NCBI RefSeq assembly: GCF_030269925.1
Contig: NC_085108.1
Location: 7,564,001 to 7,628,000 of the forward strand
Length of the DNA stretch: 64,000 bases
Direction: 5' to 3'
Source of the DNA: Bombyx mori
Taxonomy: Eukaryota; Arthropoda; Insecta; Lepidoptera; Bombycidae
Shown here in pieces: positions 1-11,491 of this stretch. How positions within the stretch are numbered: position 1 is the stretch's first letter; each line of letters begins with the position of its first letter. Made by a program: the position numbers and the translations under genes. A model generated the notes under the pieces. The model was not told the origin of the DNA. It worked only from the letters and a program-made list of their open reading frames with translations, and did not search any database.

Positions 1-199
1 TACTGGAGCCCATGGACATCTACAACGTAAATGCGCCACCCACCTTGAGATATAAGTTCTAAGATCTCAAGTATAGTTACAACGGCTGCTCCACCCTTCA
101 AACCGAAAAGCATTACTGCTTCACGGCAGAAAAAGACAGGGCGGTCGTACCTACCCGCGCGGACTCACAAGAGGTCCTACCACCAGTAAAGTGGGCAAA
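1..199 (-). mobile_element. Bm1-type SINE, cut by window edge
   Basis: From TACTGGAGCCCATGGACATC to CCTACCACCAGTA; the polyA side is outside the window. Confidence 0.85.
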
Positions 200-224
200 A
201 TAAAATAAGTTTGGGAACCCCTGC
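188..224. mobile_element. Fragment of hAT-type MITE
   Basis: GTTTGGGAACCCCTG is the reverse complement of the terminal repeat of the MITE at 15884-16140; only this end remains. Confidence 0.5.
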
Positions 225-837
225 TCTACGTGATGCTTGATGAGGCTGCCAAGAACTGATTTAGTATACTTAGATTTACTTCAACTTAAAAAAAACGTAT
301 TTACTAACATAGTTTCTTTAAGTTATTTGTAATACTAACTCACTATTAGATTTTGACGTCTCGATATAAAAGATTTTGTTTATACTTAAGTTTCACAGTA
401 TAGTTACTTGGCAACAGATGTGCCTGTTGTTATAATTAGCAAAATCTGGAATCTTCTCACGCAATATCTACGTACACAGCTCTTCGGGGGGCTGATAAGA
501 TATTAAGCAAACTTACGAACCACAATAACATATTTAATTGATAACACGTAATAACATTCTTATCTTACTAAAATATTTTGCAAACAGCATCACAGATCCA
601 TTATCAATGGAAAATATTACAGGGAAAATAAACAAGACGAAATCGGTTCGTCTGAAGCTAAGCGTTGTTGCGAACTGATATAATTAGTGGGACCACACTT
701 GATGGCTTTTGAAAGATAAAATATATAGTCATTCGAAATACATTTAGGATCCCGTCAACGCTTTTTCGACTACACACAGGGTCCCTATATCTTGAAACTG
801 CTATGGCCACAACGTTTTTCTGATGGCCATTTTCGCC
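225..837. other. No gene seen
   Basis: AT-rich, no coding motif, splice-supported exon or known repeat recognised. It would belong to a CDO1 intron if the gene continues left. Confidence 0.4.
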
Positions 838-1068
838 ACTTGTGAGTCCGCGCGGGTAGGTACCACCACCCTGCCTATTTCTGCCGTGAAGCAATAATGG
901 GTTTCAGTTTGAAGGGTGGGGCAGCCGTTGTAACTAAGCTTGAGACCTTAGAACTTATATCTCCAGATGGGTGGCGCATTTACATTGTAGATGTCTATGG
1001 GCTCCAGTAACCACTTAACACCAGGTGGACTGTGAGCTCGTCCATATATCTAAGCAATAAAAAAAAGG
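838..1068 (+). mobile_element. Bm1-type SINE
   Basis: 5'-truncated, from CTTGTGAGTCCGCGCGGGTA to TCTAAGCAATAAAAAAAA. Confidence 0.85.
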
Positions 1069-1829
1069 CTCGATATCCATGATAGTCAGCATCGTGGGCG
1101 GCCATTAGAAAAGCTTTCACACTCTAATATAAAGTTCTAGAAAGAATTGCTCTATTATCTTTAAGGCCTTATCATCTTCAAATGAATAGTGGTCCAAGAA
1201 TCATTTAGGTTTCAATAAGATGGAGTATTTTCTTGTCGTTTTGGCGTTATCATCAAAATTGTATTCAATTGTTTAGGACATTATTGTTTTAATTGTAAAA
1301 TACTATCTAGTTTTTATTAGTCTTGTTAAATGTGCTAGCTACTAGCTCGCATGTGAGGTCCTATCAAAAGTATGTCTAGCGTTCTAATAGGTGAGAAGCT
1401 AGATGACTTTGATCTTATATCTCAAGGTGACGGTGGCACGAGGGTAATAACTACACTTTGGTTTTTTTTAATTGCATATTAATGTTGTTATTTGGGTTAT
1501 AAATATACAATGTAAATACCGATACCCAATTTCAAATAAAGCATTCTTGGATCTTAATTAGTGTGTATTTTGGTAGTTTTCCAATGACAGCACAAGAGCA
1601 CATTGTGCGGCATAATGCTCAACGTTGAATGTTCCAACTACAGCAACTCGAAGCACAATCGAGCACTCTCAAGAGTACTGCTCTCGCGTGATACTCGCAA
1701 TCGATACCGACTCAGTGACAGAAAATGGACAAGTGTTTTTTCTTTAAGTTGGCATTGATCGAATTTTTTTTTATGTTGTCGTTAGTAATAATATTTAGTA
1801 TTGAAAAAAATTGCAAGGCTTTCGTTTTT
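1069..1829. other. No gene seen
   Basis: AT-rich stretch. Only a short SINE-like scrap (about 1405-1440) is recognisable. Confidence 0.4.
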
Positions 1830-2200
1830 TTTTTATTGCCCTTTTAGGCAGACGAGCATACGGCCTACCTGATGGTGAGTGGTTACCGTCGCCCATGGAC
1901 TTTAGCAATGCCAGGGGCAGAGCCAAGCCGCTGCCTACCGCTTAATACTCTCCACAAGCCTCGTTTGAAGAAGGACATGTCATAGCGCTCGAGAAACACC
2001 GTGGAGGGGAGCTCATTCCATAGCCGGATGGTACGTGGCAAAAAAGATCTCTGGAAACGCACTGTCGATGACCGCAGTGGCTCCAGGTAGTATGGATGAA
2101 CTCTACTCCGGTGGCGGGCGGTGCGATGGTAAAAACGGGATGCCGGCATCATCTCGAACAATTCCTCAGAGCACTCCCCATGGAACATTCGGTACAAAAT
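1830..2200 (-). pseudogene. LINE 3' end with reverse transcriptase C-terminus (CR1-like)
   Basis: The minus strand encodes the end of a non-LTR polyprotein: ELFEMMPASRFYHRTARHRS, then FLPRTIRLWNELPSTVF and YDMSFFKRGLWRVLSGRQ. The 3' tail, with GGTGGGCCGTATGCTCGTC-like sequence and A-rich end, lies at 1830-1890. Only the last 100 or so residues remain. The clade is uncertain (CR1 or jockey group). The same family recurs at 5345, 9889, 13001, 15650, 32751, 48281 and 60105. Confidence 0.7.
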
Positions 2201-3187
2201 ACAGAGGGAACCGAAGTTTCTTAGAGATAATCAATGTTAATTAAAACTGTGCTAACTTAGCGCACTCTGCTGATGCATTTGAAAACTAATTCACGTTCCA
2301 ATTAAGCTTCAGCATTATTCGGCATTGTGCGTCACTGAGTCGCATTATGCTCTGTAATTGGAAAACTACCATTGTGTCCAGAAGCACTTGTTTTTAATAC
2401 GCTTTTATTAGCTTCAGACGTATGTATGTTTGTAACGGAATCTTTGAACATGATTTTGACCCTCTTCAAAACGTCGGATTAACTCGAAATTTGGTATACT
2501 TATTAAGGACCGATGACAATCAATATTGAAAAAATTTAAATTCAACTAAAAAATGAAAAATAAATAATAGTTTAAAAAAAAACTAACAAAATACGCTTTT
2601 ACAGAAAATCAAACTAAAAAATAGAAAATAAATTTTAATATTTAACGTATTTTGTTGGTTTTTTTTAAAACTATTATTTATTAGATTTGTTTTGGCATCT
2701 TGTTCCTTGGAGCTCCGTTTGTATTTCATGGACACCCTACACGACATACGCTGTTTTGACAATTATCGAATTACAGCAAATAGGAATTCAAAATGTTGAC
2801 TCGCAAACCTAAACCATAAGCACTTGATTAGCGCAATTCATCGAATTTCCACAGACCGTGTTTGGTCATAAGAAACAAGGAGTCTAAGTTAATTTTACGC
2901 GGAAAAATATACTTTATGTCTCTGCTGCGTTAAGGGTGACTTTCACTTGTTGCCATACTCTTACTTGTTACTTACTTATAAGTAACTTGTTAGTTTACCC
3001 AATAAGAACCTAATTTGACAGTGTGTCAACTAAATTTTCCCTCAATTTTCCTTGTGGCAGGAAAATGTCTATTGCAAATTTTATAGCTTTTTGGAAATTT
3101 TAACCAACCTCAAAAAAAAGGAGGTTATCAATATAATTGTTTTTTTTTTAAATGTGTGTGTAAAATTGAAGAACTGTTCTCTAAGTT
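2201..3187. other. Repeat-derived AT-rich stretch with a long hairpin
   Basis: 2425-2522 is a dispersed repeat also present in opposite orientation at 16155-16250 (GTCGGATTAACTCGAAATTT and its complement). 2559-2596 and 2646-2683 form an imperfect 37-bp hairpin stem (AATAATAGTTTAAAAAAAAA with ACTAACAAAATACG on the left arm). No gene is seen. Confidence 0.5.
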
Positions 3188-3449
3188 TTTTATTTTTATT
3201 GCTTACATGGGTGGACGAACTCACAGCCCACCTAGTGTGAGGCGGTTACTGCAGCCCATAGACATCCATAGACATCTATAGACATCTAAATGCCGCCACC
3301 CACCTTGAGATATGAGTTCTAAGGTCTCAGTACAGTTAAAACGACTGCCCCACCCTTAAAACCGAAACGCATTACTGCTTCACGACATAAATAGGCAGGG
3401 TGGTGGTACCTACCCGTACGGACTCACAAGAGATCTTACCACCAGTAAA
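3188..3449 (-). mobile_element. Bm1-type SINE with internal 11-bp triplication
   Basis: 5'-truncated copy. The CATAGACATC segment is repeated three times at about 3258-3288, where other copies have one. Confidence 0.8.
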
Positions 3450-3628
3450 AATTATTTTGAAATAAAATATTATTTTTATGATTCTTTAAAAAACTGTTGC
3501 TTCTGATCAGATCCCATTTAAGTTTTATTAAGATCTGACCAGTTGTTTTTTCATTCTACATAGTTGTAGAGAGTATTACAGCATGTTCTATTGACTAAGA
3601 CTAGATTAATCACAGTCCATTTTACTAT

Positions 3629-3755
3629 CTTTGATGTCGTATTTTTTTTGTTTTTGCCTTAACTATTCGCTGGTAACCTAAGAGGCCAGCTACGCGCTAA
3701 AGGTAGGTGAGCTCACGGGCTCAACCTGAGAGAATTTGCTAACACTAGCCCTAGA
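3629..3755 (-). repeat. Jockey-like LINE 3' fragment, first arm of direct duplication
   Basis: TTGATGTCGTATTTTTTTTG and the following LINE end (to CACTAGCCCTAG) are repeated at 4192-4318, on the other side of a Bm1 SINE. Confidence 0.65.
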
Positions 3756-4190
3756 AAAAGAAAAGAAACGGATAAGACGTCCGGTGCATTCGTGTTGAAG
3801 CGATGCGCCGGTGTTCGAATCCCGCAGGCGGGTACCAATTTTTCTAATGAAATACGTACTCAACAAATGTTCACGATTGACTTCCACGGTGAAGGAATAA
3901 CATCGTGTAATAAAAATGAAACCCGCAAAATTATAATTTGCGTAATTACTAGTGGTAGGACCTCTTGTGAGTCCGTGCGGGTAGGTACCACCACCCTGCC
4001 TATTTCTGCCGTGAAGCAGTAATGCGTTTCGGTTTGAAGGGTGGGGCAGCCGTTGTAACTATACTGAAACCCCTTAGAACTTATATCTCAAGGTGGGTGG
4101 CGCATTTACATTGTGGATGTGTATGGGCTCTAGTAACCACTTAACACCAGGTGGGCTGTGAGATCGCCCACCCATCTAAGAAAAAAAAAA
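3756..4190 (+). mobile_element. Near full-length Bm1-type SINE
   Basis: Retains the tRNA-like head: A-box region GGATAAGACGTCCGG (slightly truncated at its start) and B-box GGTGTTCGAATCCCGC. Ends in an A-rich tail. Confidence 0.88.
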
Positions 4191-4191
4191 T

Positions 4192-4531
4192 TTTGATGTC
4201 GTATTTTTTTGTTTTTTCCTTACATATTCGCTGGTAACTTAAGAGGCCAGCTACGCCCGGACGGAGCTCACGGGCTGAACCTGAGTGAATTTGCTAACAC
4301 TAGCCCTAGCAAGAGCAGCGCTTCGCAGAATCTACCGCTGAGAAGATCCGGCGAGAAACTCAGCGAGCTGATTCATGGGTTAGGTTGCACGGCGAACTCT
4401 TTGTCGAGTTCGACGAGTACTGTTACCGGGGTCCCTACTTCTAGTGTAAGAGCTAAAGGCGTCTAATACAAGTATTATTGAATCTGATGGATTCGTAAGG
4501 GCGGTGACTGACTCCTGCGTGATCAGGATAG
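4192..4531 (-). mobile_element. Jockey-like LINE 3' end, second arm of duplication
   Basis: Repeats 3629-3755 and continues through the shared core to GGATTCGTAAGGGCGGTGAC. No coding sequence. Confidence 0.65.
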
Positions 4532-4738
4532 TATATTATACAATATTTTAAACGTGTTTCCTCTATACCCTTGTGATGATGGAAATAGTTATATGTGCGA
4601 CAAGAGAGCAAAGTTGTTTATTATTACACACTTAACTATTCACCTCAGCAGTGAGAACATATTACTTACGAGAAATAGAAATGAACAGGAATAGATTGAA
4701 ATAACTATTAAAAAAAACGTAATTTCTTTATTACAAAT

Positions 4739-5032
4739 TAGCTGACCCGGCAGACTTCGTAGTGCCTCAATCGATAAATAAAAGACCTAAACTTTTGTAG
4801 AAAATACACTTAAAACAAACAAAAGGAATTCGTCCGAATGGGGACACATCAAATGGAAAACAAAATTGTTATTTTTATTAATTCCGAGCATTTTCATATT
4901 TATCTACCTTTTAAGCCTTCTCTGGACTTCCACAAATAATTCAAGACCAAAATTAGCCAAATCGGTCCAGGCGTGCTCGAGTTTTAGCGAGACTAACGAA
5001 CAGCAATTCATTTATATATACTTAATAGAAGA
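4739..5032 (-). mobile_element. Helitron-like element, family B
   Basis: On the minus strand it starts TCTTCTATTAAGTATATATA and ends GTCTGCCGGGTCAGCTAA-like, close to the CTAG end of the family. Same family at 12841 and 56335. Non-coding. Confidence 0.6.
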
Positions 5033-5344
5033 TAGAACGTAGAAGATTACTTTAAATTTTAGGGTATTACGCGTTTTCAAACGTGTTTTCTTTGAGGTCG
5101 AATTCCAAAATCGAATTTCCAAGGGGTGGGTTTTTTTACTCGCTTTTTTATGTGCATGTGAAAGAGACAGAGCACAGTAAAATTCGAATGTTTCAAATTT
5201 ATGGCTGAACAATGTCAATTCGTGGCGCTGTGAAGATTGAAAAATTAAAAAGCTACTTTGTCTCAAGCCCGAATCGAAATCGCGTTTTGTGCACTGTTGT
5301 CTCGCAGCAAAATGTGGCATGTTTGAGCTGCTGGGGTGACACTT

Positions 5345-5464
5345 TTATTTATTTATTTTTTATTGCCCTTGTAGGCAGACGAGCATACGGCCCACCTGAT
5401 GGTCAGTGGTTACCGTCGCCCGTGGACTTCAGCAATGCCAGGGGCAGAGCCAAGCCGCTGCCTA
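5345..5464 (-). mobile_element. CR1-like LINE 3' tail
   Basis: Tail only, from TTTTTATTGCCCTTGTAGGC to CCAAGCCGCTGCCTA. It ends 15 bp before the CDO1 exon 2 donor. Confidence 0.75.
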
Positions 5465-5478
5465 ACTTAAAAACTTAC

Positions 5479-6534
5479 CTGAAACGATCAAACTTCGCGT
5501 ATTTCCTCCAATCCTTAGGATCGGATTTGTAGCCCGCCATGAGTTTCTGAACGTCCTGAACGTTGACGTGGCTCCTCGAGAATATTCCGTGTAGTTCTTC
5601 AATTAGTCTTTCCAAGCCGGCAATCTCACTGAAAATCACATGGCCCTTGAGTTTGTCTTCGATTTAATGACGGAAAATTTGCTTTTTTCTCTCTACCTAA
5701 CCGCTGGTGGTCTAAGGCACTATTCCAGCTACATTCGTATTGGGAGACACACGGCGTCAAGCCTGAAAGAGGTTGCTAACATCAGCCCTAGCAAGAGCAG
5801 TGCTTCGCAGAATCTGCTACCGGGTCGATATCGCGACCCACTGAGAAGATCCGGCGTGAAACTCGGTGGATTGAAAAGTTACCGAACACACTATTAATAA
5901 TTTGTTTTGTATGTGAAACTTTTTGCGGAATCGGCTAGCTAACGACTCTTTTGACTTTAATTCGAACTTTACTTCACAGAATCACCCGCTGGCTCGATGT
6001 GATTATTTCCCGAAAATCTCATCAAAACCGGTCCAGTCATTTCGTAGTTAATATAAAGAGTTTTCGATCCAATTAGTTACGTATGTAGTACATGAGATTA
6101 GATATTTCTTTTATATAATTCATATTTTTTAAATCATCACTAAATAAAATCAAATAATCCTTACGTTACTCACGTAGAACTAAACACTATTGACAACATT
6201 TGATAACAAACATAGCTCTGTTACTTCTTCGGATATTTTGGCCCCATATGACGTCACGCGAAATAAAATTGAGCTCAGGCGAGTTAAATTACGGGGCAAT
6301 TTTGAAAATAACGATGGCGCTCGGACACATTGAAACTCCTTTAAAAGAATTCTGCGCCAAAGACTGCGCAAATGTCCATGGACAACGGCTACCGTCGACC
6401 ATCAGGCGGGCCGTAAGACCACCATAAAGCAATTCGACTTACCGATTAACTTTCAATGGTTTTTCTATGGGTAGTATCTCCATGTCCGTGCATTGTGACA
6501 CTTTGAGTTTGCAGTTCGCGTTTTCCACATCCAT
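5479..6534 (-). CDS. CDO1: Cysteine dioxygenase, first two coding exons (partial)
   Basis: Cysteine dioxygenase is a cytosolic non-haem iron enzyme that oxidises cysteine to cysteine sulfinate. Two minus-strand exons are visible: 6534-6443 (30 codons plus 2 nt) and 5628-5479 (1 nt, 49 codons, 2 nt). Both have GTAAGT donors, the second has a TTTTCAG acceptor, and the phases join exactly. The peptide of the second exon contains VNVQDVQKLM, then GYKSDP and YAKFDRFR, which match the N-terminal helical region of animal CDO1 just before the conserved YTRNLVD stretch. The iron-binding His residues would be in later exons; I find none of them between 1 and 5479, so the rest is probably left of the window. 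ATG at 6534 directly follows a possible acceptor (TTGTTGCAG), so a non-coding first exon is likely; an in-frame ATG 30 bases upstream is the alternative start. The intron carries a LINE fragment at 5685-5880. Confidence 0.85.
5685..5880 (-). mobile_element. Jockey-like LINE 3' fragment in CDO1 intron
   Basis: From TCTCTACCTAACCGCTGGTG through GCGACCCACTGAGAAGATCC; old and diverged. Confidence 0.6.
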
Positions 6535-6599
6535 CTGCAACAAAGAATGTTTGACTTTCATAATACAATAATGGGAGGTGAATTCATGGCTCTGGTGTT

Positions 6600-6844
6600 C
6601 TTTTTTTTTATTGCTTAGATCGGTGGACGAGCTCACAGCCCACCTGGTGTTAAGTTGTTACTGGAGCATAGACATCTAGGACGTAAATGCGCCACCCAAG
6701 TAATGATATAAGTTCTAAGGTATCAAGTATAGTTACAACGGCTACCTCACCCTTCAAACCGAAACGCATTACTGCCTCACGGCAGAAATAGGCAGGGTGG
6801 TGGTACCTACCCGCGCGGACTCATTAGAGGTCCTACCACCAGTA
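6600..6844 (-). mobile_element. Bm1-type SINE
   Basis: 5'-truncated copy just upstream of the CDO1 ATG exon. Confidence 0.85.
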
Positions 6845-7143
6845 AGTGGTGTCGAATGATTGCAGTATGGTCGTACACTTTCAAAACTAAAAGCAAAATT
6901 CCGGCTTTCAACTTTTGAATATTGTACCAATCAACCTTCTCAATCGCGTCTCTCTTGACAGACTGGTCGTGATCGTCTTGTAGAGTTGGAGGGAGCAGAC
7001 TTGACGTGTCTAACGACGTCCCACCACCTCTCCCTGCTCGACGCCAACCTACTGCACTGGTCTAGAGGACCTCCCGATCCCGGTTTTACTTTGATCAGTC
7101 CACCAATTAAATATTTGAATAAATAGGAGAACACAAAACATAA

Positions 7144-7362
7144 TTACTGGTGGTAGGACGACTTGTGAGTCCGTGCGGGTAGGTACCACCACCCTGTCTG
7201 TTTTTGCTGTGAAGCAGTAATGCGTTTCGGATTAAAGGGCAAGGCAGCCGTTGTGTTGTAAAAATTGAGACCTTACACTCGTGTCACGAGGTGGGTGGCG
7301 CCATTTACTTTGTAGATGTCCATGGGCTCCGGTAACCACTGAACACCAGGTGGGCCATGAGC
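7144..7362 (+). mobile_element. Bm1-type SINE, diverged
   Basis: 5'-truncated, no A tail left. Confidence 0.75.
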
Positions 7363-7672
7363 ATATTAAGACCCTGATCTGACTGAATGCAAGCAGTTAC
7401 GTTGATTCTGGATAAGTACAGTTTATGTGGAAAAATCACATTCTTAATTCAACGCATACTTTCGGTAACTTAGGTTTCCGGCAAGCTAAGTAAGTTCGGT
7501 AAGTTAAGTTAGGAAAAGAATGAGTGATTGAATAAGTTTCAAAAACTTCTAAATGAGGCTAAAATCTACTCTGCCATGCTTGGTTATCATCTTTGCCGAA
7601 CCAGTTGTGGTGTAAGCAAATACCCGCGGGCATAGTTCAATTGAGCTGCCATTTCAGTAGATGATTTTTTGT

Positions 7673-7945
7673 TCCTACCTAAGCTGATAGCCTTGATGGG
7701 CTCTTTCAGCGTTACCTTATCACGGGGCTCAAACCTGACGACGTTGCTAACACGAACCCTAGCTAGAGCCGTGCTTCGCAGAATTTACCACCGGATCGGA
7801 AACGCGACCCACTGAGAAGATCCGGCGAGAAACTCAGTGGGCTGTGTCTGAGGGTTAATTTACTCGCCGAGCCCTTCGTCGCAAGCGACGGGTTCGACGA
7901 GAACGATGACCGGTGCTTGAGGTACCTAAAAGCACCGTTAGTGGG
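7673..7945 (-). mobile_element. Jockey (BMC1-like) LINE 3' end
   Basis: From CCTACCTAAGCTGATAGCC to AAAAGCACCGTTAGTGG. Minus-strand frame keeps the last RT-protein residues seen at 19351-19800. Confidence 0.7.
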
Positions 7946-8183
7946 AGTAGATGAACAACTGAATAACCCGCTATATCGGGTGTGTGTAAGCTTGCTAATC
8001 AATTACTGTTTTTTTTGTATACCGTTGGTTTGAAAATCTTGTAAATTCTCGAATGTTCCCATCACCGATTCTTAGAGTGTCGTTATGATTCTAAATTGCC
8101 TCTCCCTAGTTTCTAAAATGTGTATAGGGGCATTATCAACTCGCCTTTAAGGGCTTCTATATTCCTGCTGCTGCCGCAATTAG

Positions 8184-8614
8184 ATTTTTTTTATTGCTTA
8201 GATGGGTGGACGAGCTGACAACCCACCTGGTATTAAGTGGTTACTGGAGCCCATAGACATCTACAACTTAAATGCGCCACCCACCTTGAGATATAAGTTC
8301 TAAGGTCTCAAGTATAGTTACAACGGCTGCCCCACCCTTTAAACTGAAACGCATTACTGCTTCACGGCAGAAATAGGCAGGGTGGTGGTGCCTACCCGTA
8401 CGGACTCACAAAAGGTCTTACCACCAGAAATTACGCAAATTATAATTTTGCGGGTTTGATTTTTATTACACGATGTTATTCCTTCACCGTGGAAGTCAAT
8501 CGTGAACAATTGTTGAGTACGTATTTCATTAATAAAATTGGTACCCGCCTGAGATTCGAACACCGGTGCATCGCTACACGTATCCCCCGGACATCTTATC
8601 CTTTAGGCCACGAC
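8184..8614 (-). mobile_element. Full-length Bm1-type SINE
   Basis: Complete from A tail to tRNA-like head, with B-box complement GATTCGAACACCGG and A-box complement CTTATCCTTTAGGCCACGA. Confidence 0.88.
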
Positions 8615-8860
8615 GACTTCAAGTAAGTAGCCATGCTATCGCCTGGAAGAGGCCGGACGTCCGCCAAGTAATAATTAAAATTGAAACCATCGATCATTTT
8701 ACAACAAAAAACATTAACACAATAATAATTGTAAGTCATAAAACTAATTTCGAAAGACGAATTGTTTTTGCGATCAATCGAACTATCTGGAAAAAGCTAT
8801 TTTGCGTAGTTCACGAGAAGCTTCGATTGTAAATAGGCGCCACATCTGTCGATAATCGAG

Positions 8861-8935
8861 ATCCGTGGCCTAATAGATAAGACGGCCCGATTTATTCGTT
8901 AGCAAGCGGTTTTGCTAAAGTTCGATCCACAATAG
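8861..8935 (+). ncRNA. tRNA-like SINE head relic
   Basis: GTGGCCTAATAGATAAGACG resembles an A box and GTTCGATCC a B box, but the arms do not fold into a tRNA. A relic of a tRNA-derived promoter, not a tRNA gene. Confidence 0.4.
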
Positions 8936-8954
8936 CTGTCAAAACAATTTTCTT

Positions 8955-9160
8955 TTTTTTTTCATTTTATTGTACTAGATAGATCGAGCGAGCTTGGTAG
9001 TAAGTGGTTTCCGAAGCCCATGAACATCACATCATGTGATGCAGTTTTTTTTACCCCTTGTTCGGAACAATTTATGTGGTAGAGCTCCTTTCCGCTTTAA
9101 AGGATAGAACCGCCGTTATGGAATGTGTTTGAGATATCGACCTCATGTCTCAAGAAAAAT
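8955..9160 (-). mobile_element. Ancient Bm1-type SINE relic
   Basis: Weak matches in order (TAAGTGGTTTCCGAAGCCCA, GAGATATCGACCTCATGTCT); heavily diverged. Confidence 0.4.
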
Positions 9161-9888
9161 ACAAGACAAAAATCATAAAAATAATATAAGAACTTTTGAT
9201 TAAGTTGTTGTTATTATTTCAAAATTAAAAGACCGTAATAAATAGATCTATAAGTTAAAAAATATATTAGCACACATATTATAATTAATTATCAATGTTT
9301 GCTATGACGATTTAGAATTTATCAGAATCTTTCTGGAATATTAAACATTTCAGATACTTTAATAGGTAATACGCAATTTTCTTAAAAACTTTTTTCGTAG
9401 TATGTGACATTTGGAGTTTTAAATGATATTAAAAAAATCTAAATATTTAATATAATTCCATTCAACTATATTTTTTATTCAATTACATTTTCTTCGAAGA
9501 AGTTTCTCGTCATGTTTCGTTAAATAAAAAAGAATAAATACACTAAAAAAATCCATAGACAATACTTACAATAATATCAAACCAGGGGCACAGACACCCA
9601 AAACACACAAAAAACCGTAAAATCGAAATTTGAAACACAACCGTCTCTTAACGACCACAGACTCAAAATGACTTGAACTTTTCCCGCGCTTTAACTTTTA
9701 TTTGCCAGAAAGAAAGTTTTTTTTAATCTGTGATGTGTCTTAGTTTACGCGTAATAAGTGTTGGGTTGTGAAACAGTTTTATCGACATCGGATTAATTAT
9801 GTCGTTAGGTTTAATCGATTTTAGGAGAATCTATTTTCGTGACGCAATCGAGCTTAAAAGATGCGATAGCCGTCTTTTTTTGTGAGAT
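9161..9888. other. No gene seen; possible CDO1 5' UTR exon
   Basis: AT-rich. On the minus strand a donor (ATTATT then GTAAGTATT) lies at 9570, preceded by about 90 bases of non-coding sequence and TTTCCCGCGC near 9678. See findings. Confidence 0.3.
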
Positions 9889-10228
9889 GTTATAGAGGAA
9901 TTGTTCGAGATGATACCGGCATCTCGTTTTTACCATCGCACCGCCCGCCACCGGAGTAGAGTTCGTCCATACTACCTGGAGCCACTGCGGTTATCCACAG
10001 TGCGTTTCCAGAGGTCTTGTTTGCCACGTACCATCCGGCTATGGAATGAGCTCCCCTCCACGGTGTTTCTCGAGCGCTATGACATGTCCTTCTTCAAACG
10101 AGGCTTGTGGAGAGTATTAAGCGATAGGCAGCGGCTTGGCTCTGCCCCTGGCGTTGCTGAAGTCCATAGGCGACGGTTACCACTCACCATCAGGTGGGCC
10201 GTATGCTTGTCTGCCTACAAGGGCAATA
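9889..10228 (+). pseudogene. CR1-like LINE 3' end with RT C-terminus
   Basis: Encodes LFEMIPASRFYHRTARHRS, then CLPRTIRLWNELPSTVF and SFFKRGLWRVLSDRQR. Ends GGGCAATAAAAAAA. Same family as 1830-2200. Confidence 0.75.
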
Positions 10229-10244
10229 AAAAAATTTTTTACTT

Positions 10245-10550
10245 ATAACCCAGAGGCCTTTCCAGTTTCACAAAAACAGGTGGACGAGCAAAGGCTCAGC
10301 CAAGTGAGAAAGGAATTTCTATCAGTCGTCCGAGCGCCTCCGGAGGAGATCTAACAACTCAAATGCAGCTGCTTCGCGAATGAATTTACTACCGGATCGG
10401 AATCGCGATCCGCTGAGAAGATCTGGCGAGAAACTCAGCGGGCTGATGTAAAGGTTAGGTTACACGTCGAACTCTTTGCCGAGTTCGACGAGTAAGATTA
10501 CCAGAGTCCCGAAACCTGAAGTGTTAGAGTAATAGGTTATAACGCAAAGG
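10245..10550 (-). mobile_element. Poly(A) retroposon (jockey-like 3' end, R family)
   Basis: GAGGCCTTTCCAGTTTCAC to AATAGGTTATAACGCAAAGG; the same family as 17405 and 29450, here without the A tail. Confidence 0.6.
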
Positions 10551-11251
10551 TTTTTGAAGTGAAACTTCTTTAGAATCGTTGTGGTGTGATTTCAAACTCG
10601 ATGAAACGAAAAAATGAAACGTGAAGTTAAAATATCAATTCACAGAGGGCGCTACCTCATACTATAAAAGATGATTTACAATTATTTCTATTTAGTATGC
10701 TATCAACAGATGGCGCTGCACGTAAATTCAACAATTCCTGAATCGCGATGACGAGATGATACACACTTGATAGACGTTCTCGTATTTCTCTTGTTAATTT
10801 ATACTTATCTGGCGTAGTGATACCGTAATCATGCAGGCGGTTCCCTCAGGGCGTGGCCGCTCCATTGCACTGCGGAGTGGTTGGTGGTTGACCCCTGCCA
10901 TTATTCTTATTTTTCATAAGTTTCACTTCTACCGTGTGTGACTTGCACACACACACACTTTTTTCTTATTGTTTTAATTTTAATCACGCCATGTTATCCT
11001 TTCACCGCGATATATTTCTCTAAGCACGTCCTAAATACGTATATTTTTAGCAAAATCAATACCTTGTTACTAATACCTGCAGGACAGAATTAAGACGCTT
11101 GCAATTTAATTAAAAATCGGCTTAATCATAACAATCGGATAAGAAGGTCGTCCCACCCTCAAATTATGGAGATGCAATTGCAGTATGACCTCTACAACCT
11201 CACAGAAATCAAATTTCATTTTTTATCTCATTAAATTTACCTTTTATATTT
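10551..11251. other. No gene seen
   Basis: 10908-10965 (TTTCACTTCTACCGTGTGTG, then CA repeats) occurs inverted at 18036-18085. 10970-11050 resembles an old SINE head. The rest is unassigned. Confidence 0.4.
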
Positions 11252-11491
11252 TTATTGCCCAGATGTGTGGACGAGCTCACAGCCCATCTGGTGTTAAGTG
11301 GTTACTGGAGCCAATAGACATCTACAACGTAAACGCGCCACACACCTTGAGATATAAGTTCTAAGGTCTCAAGTATAGTTGCAACGGCTGCCCCACCCTT
11401 CAAACCGAAACGCGTTACTGCTTCACGGCAGAAATAGGCGGGGTGGTGGTACCCACCCGCGCCGACTCACAAGAGGTCCTACCACCAGTAA
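11252..11491 (-). mobile_element. Bm1-type SINE
   Basis: 5'-truncated, ends CCTACCACCAGTA. Confidence 0.85.

Noticed and set aside
6940..7134. 64-aa minus-strand frame and a plus-strand frame with LLDANLLHWSRGPPDP
   Set aside because: GC-richer than its surroundings and maybe a retroelement scrap, but no family could be recognised on either strand.
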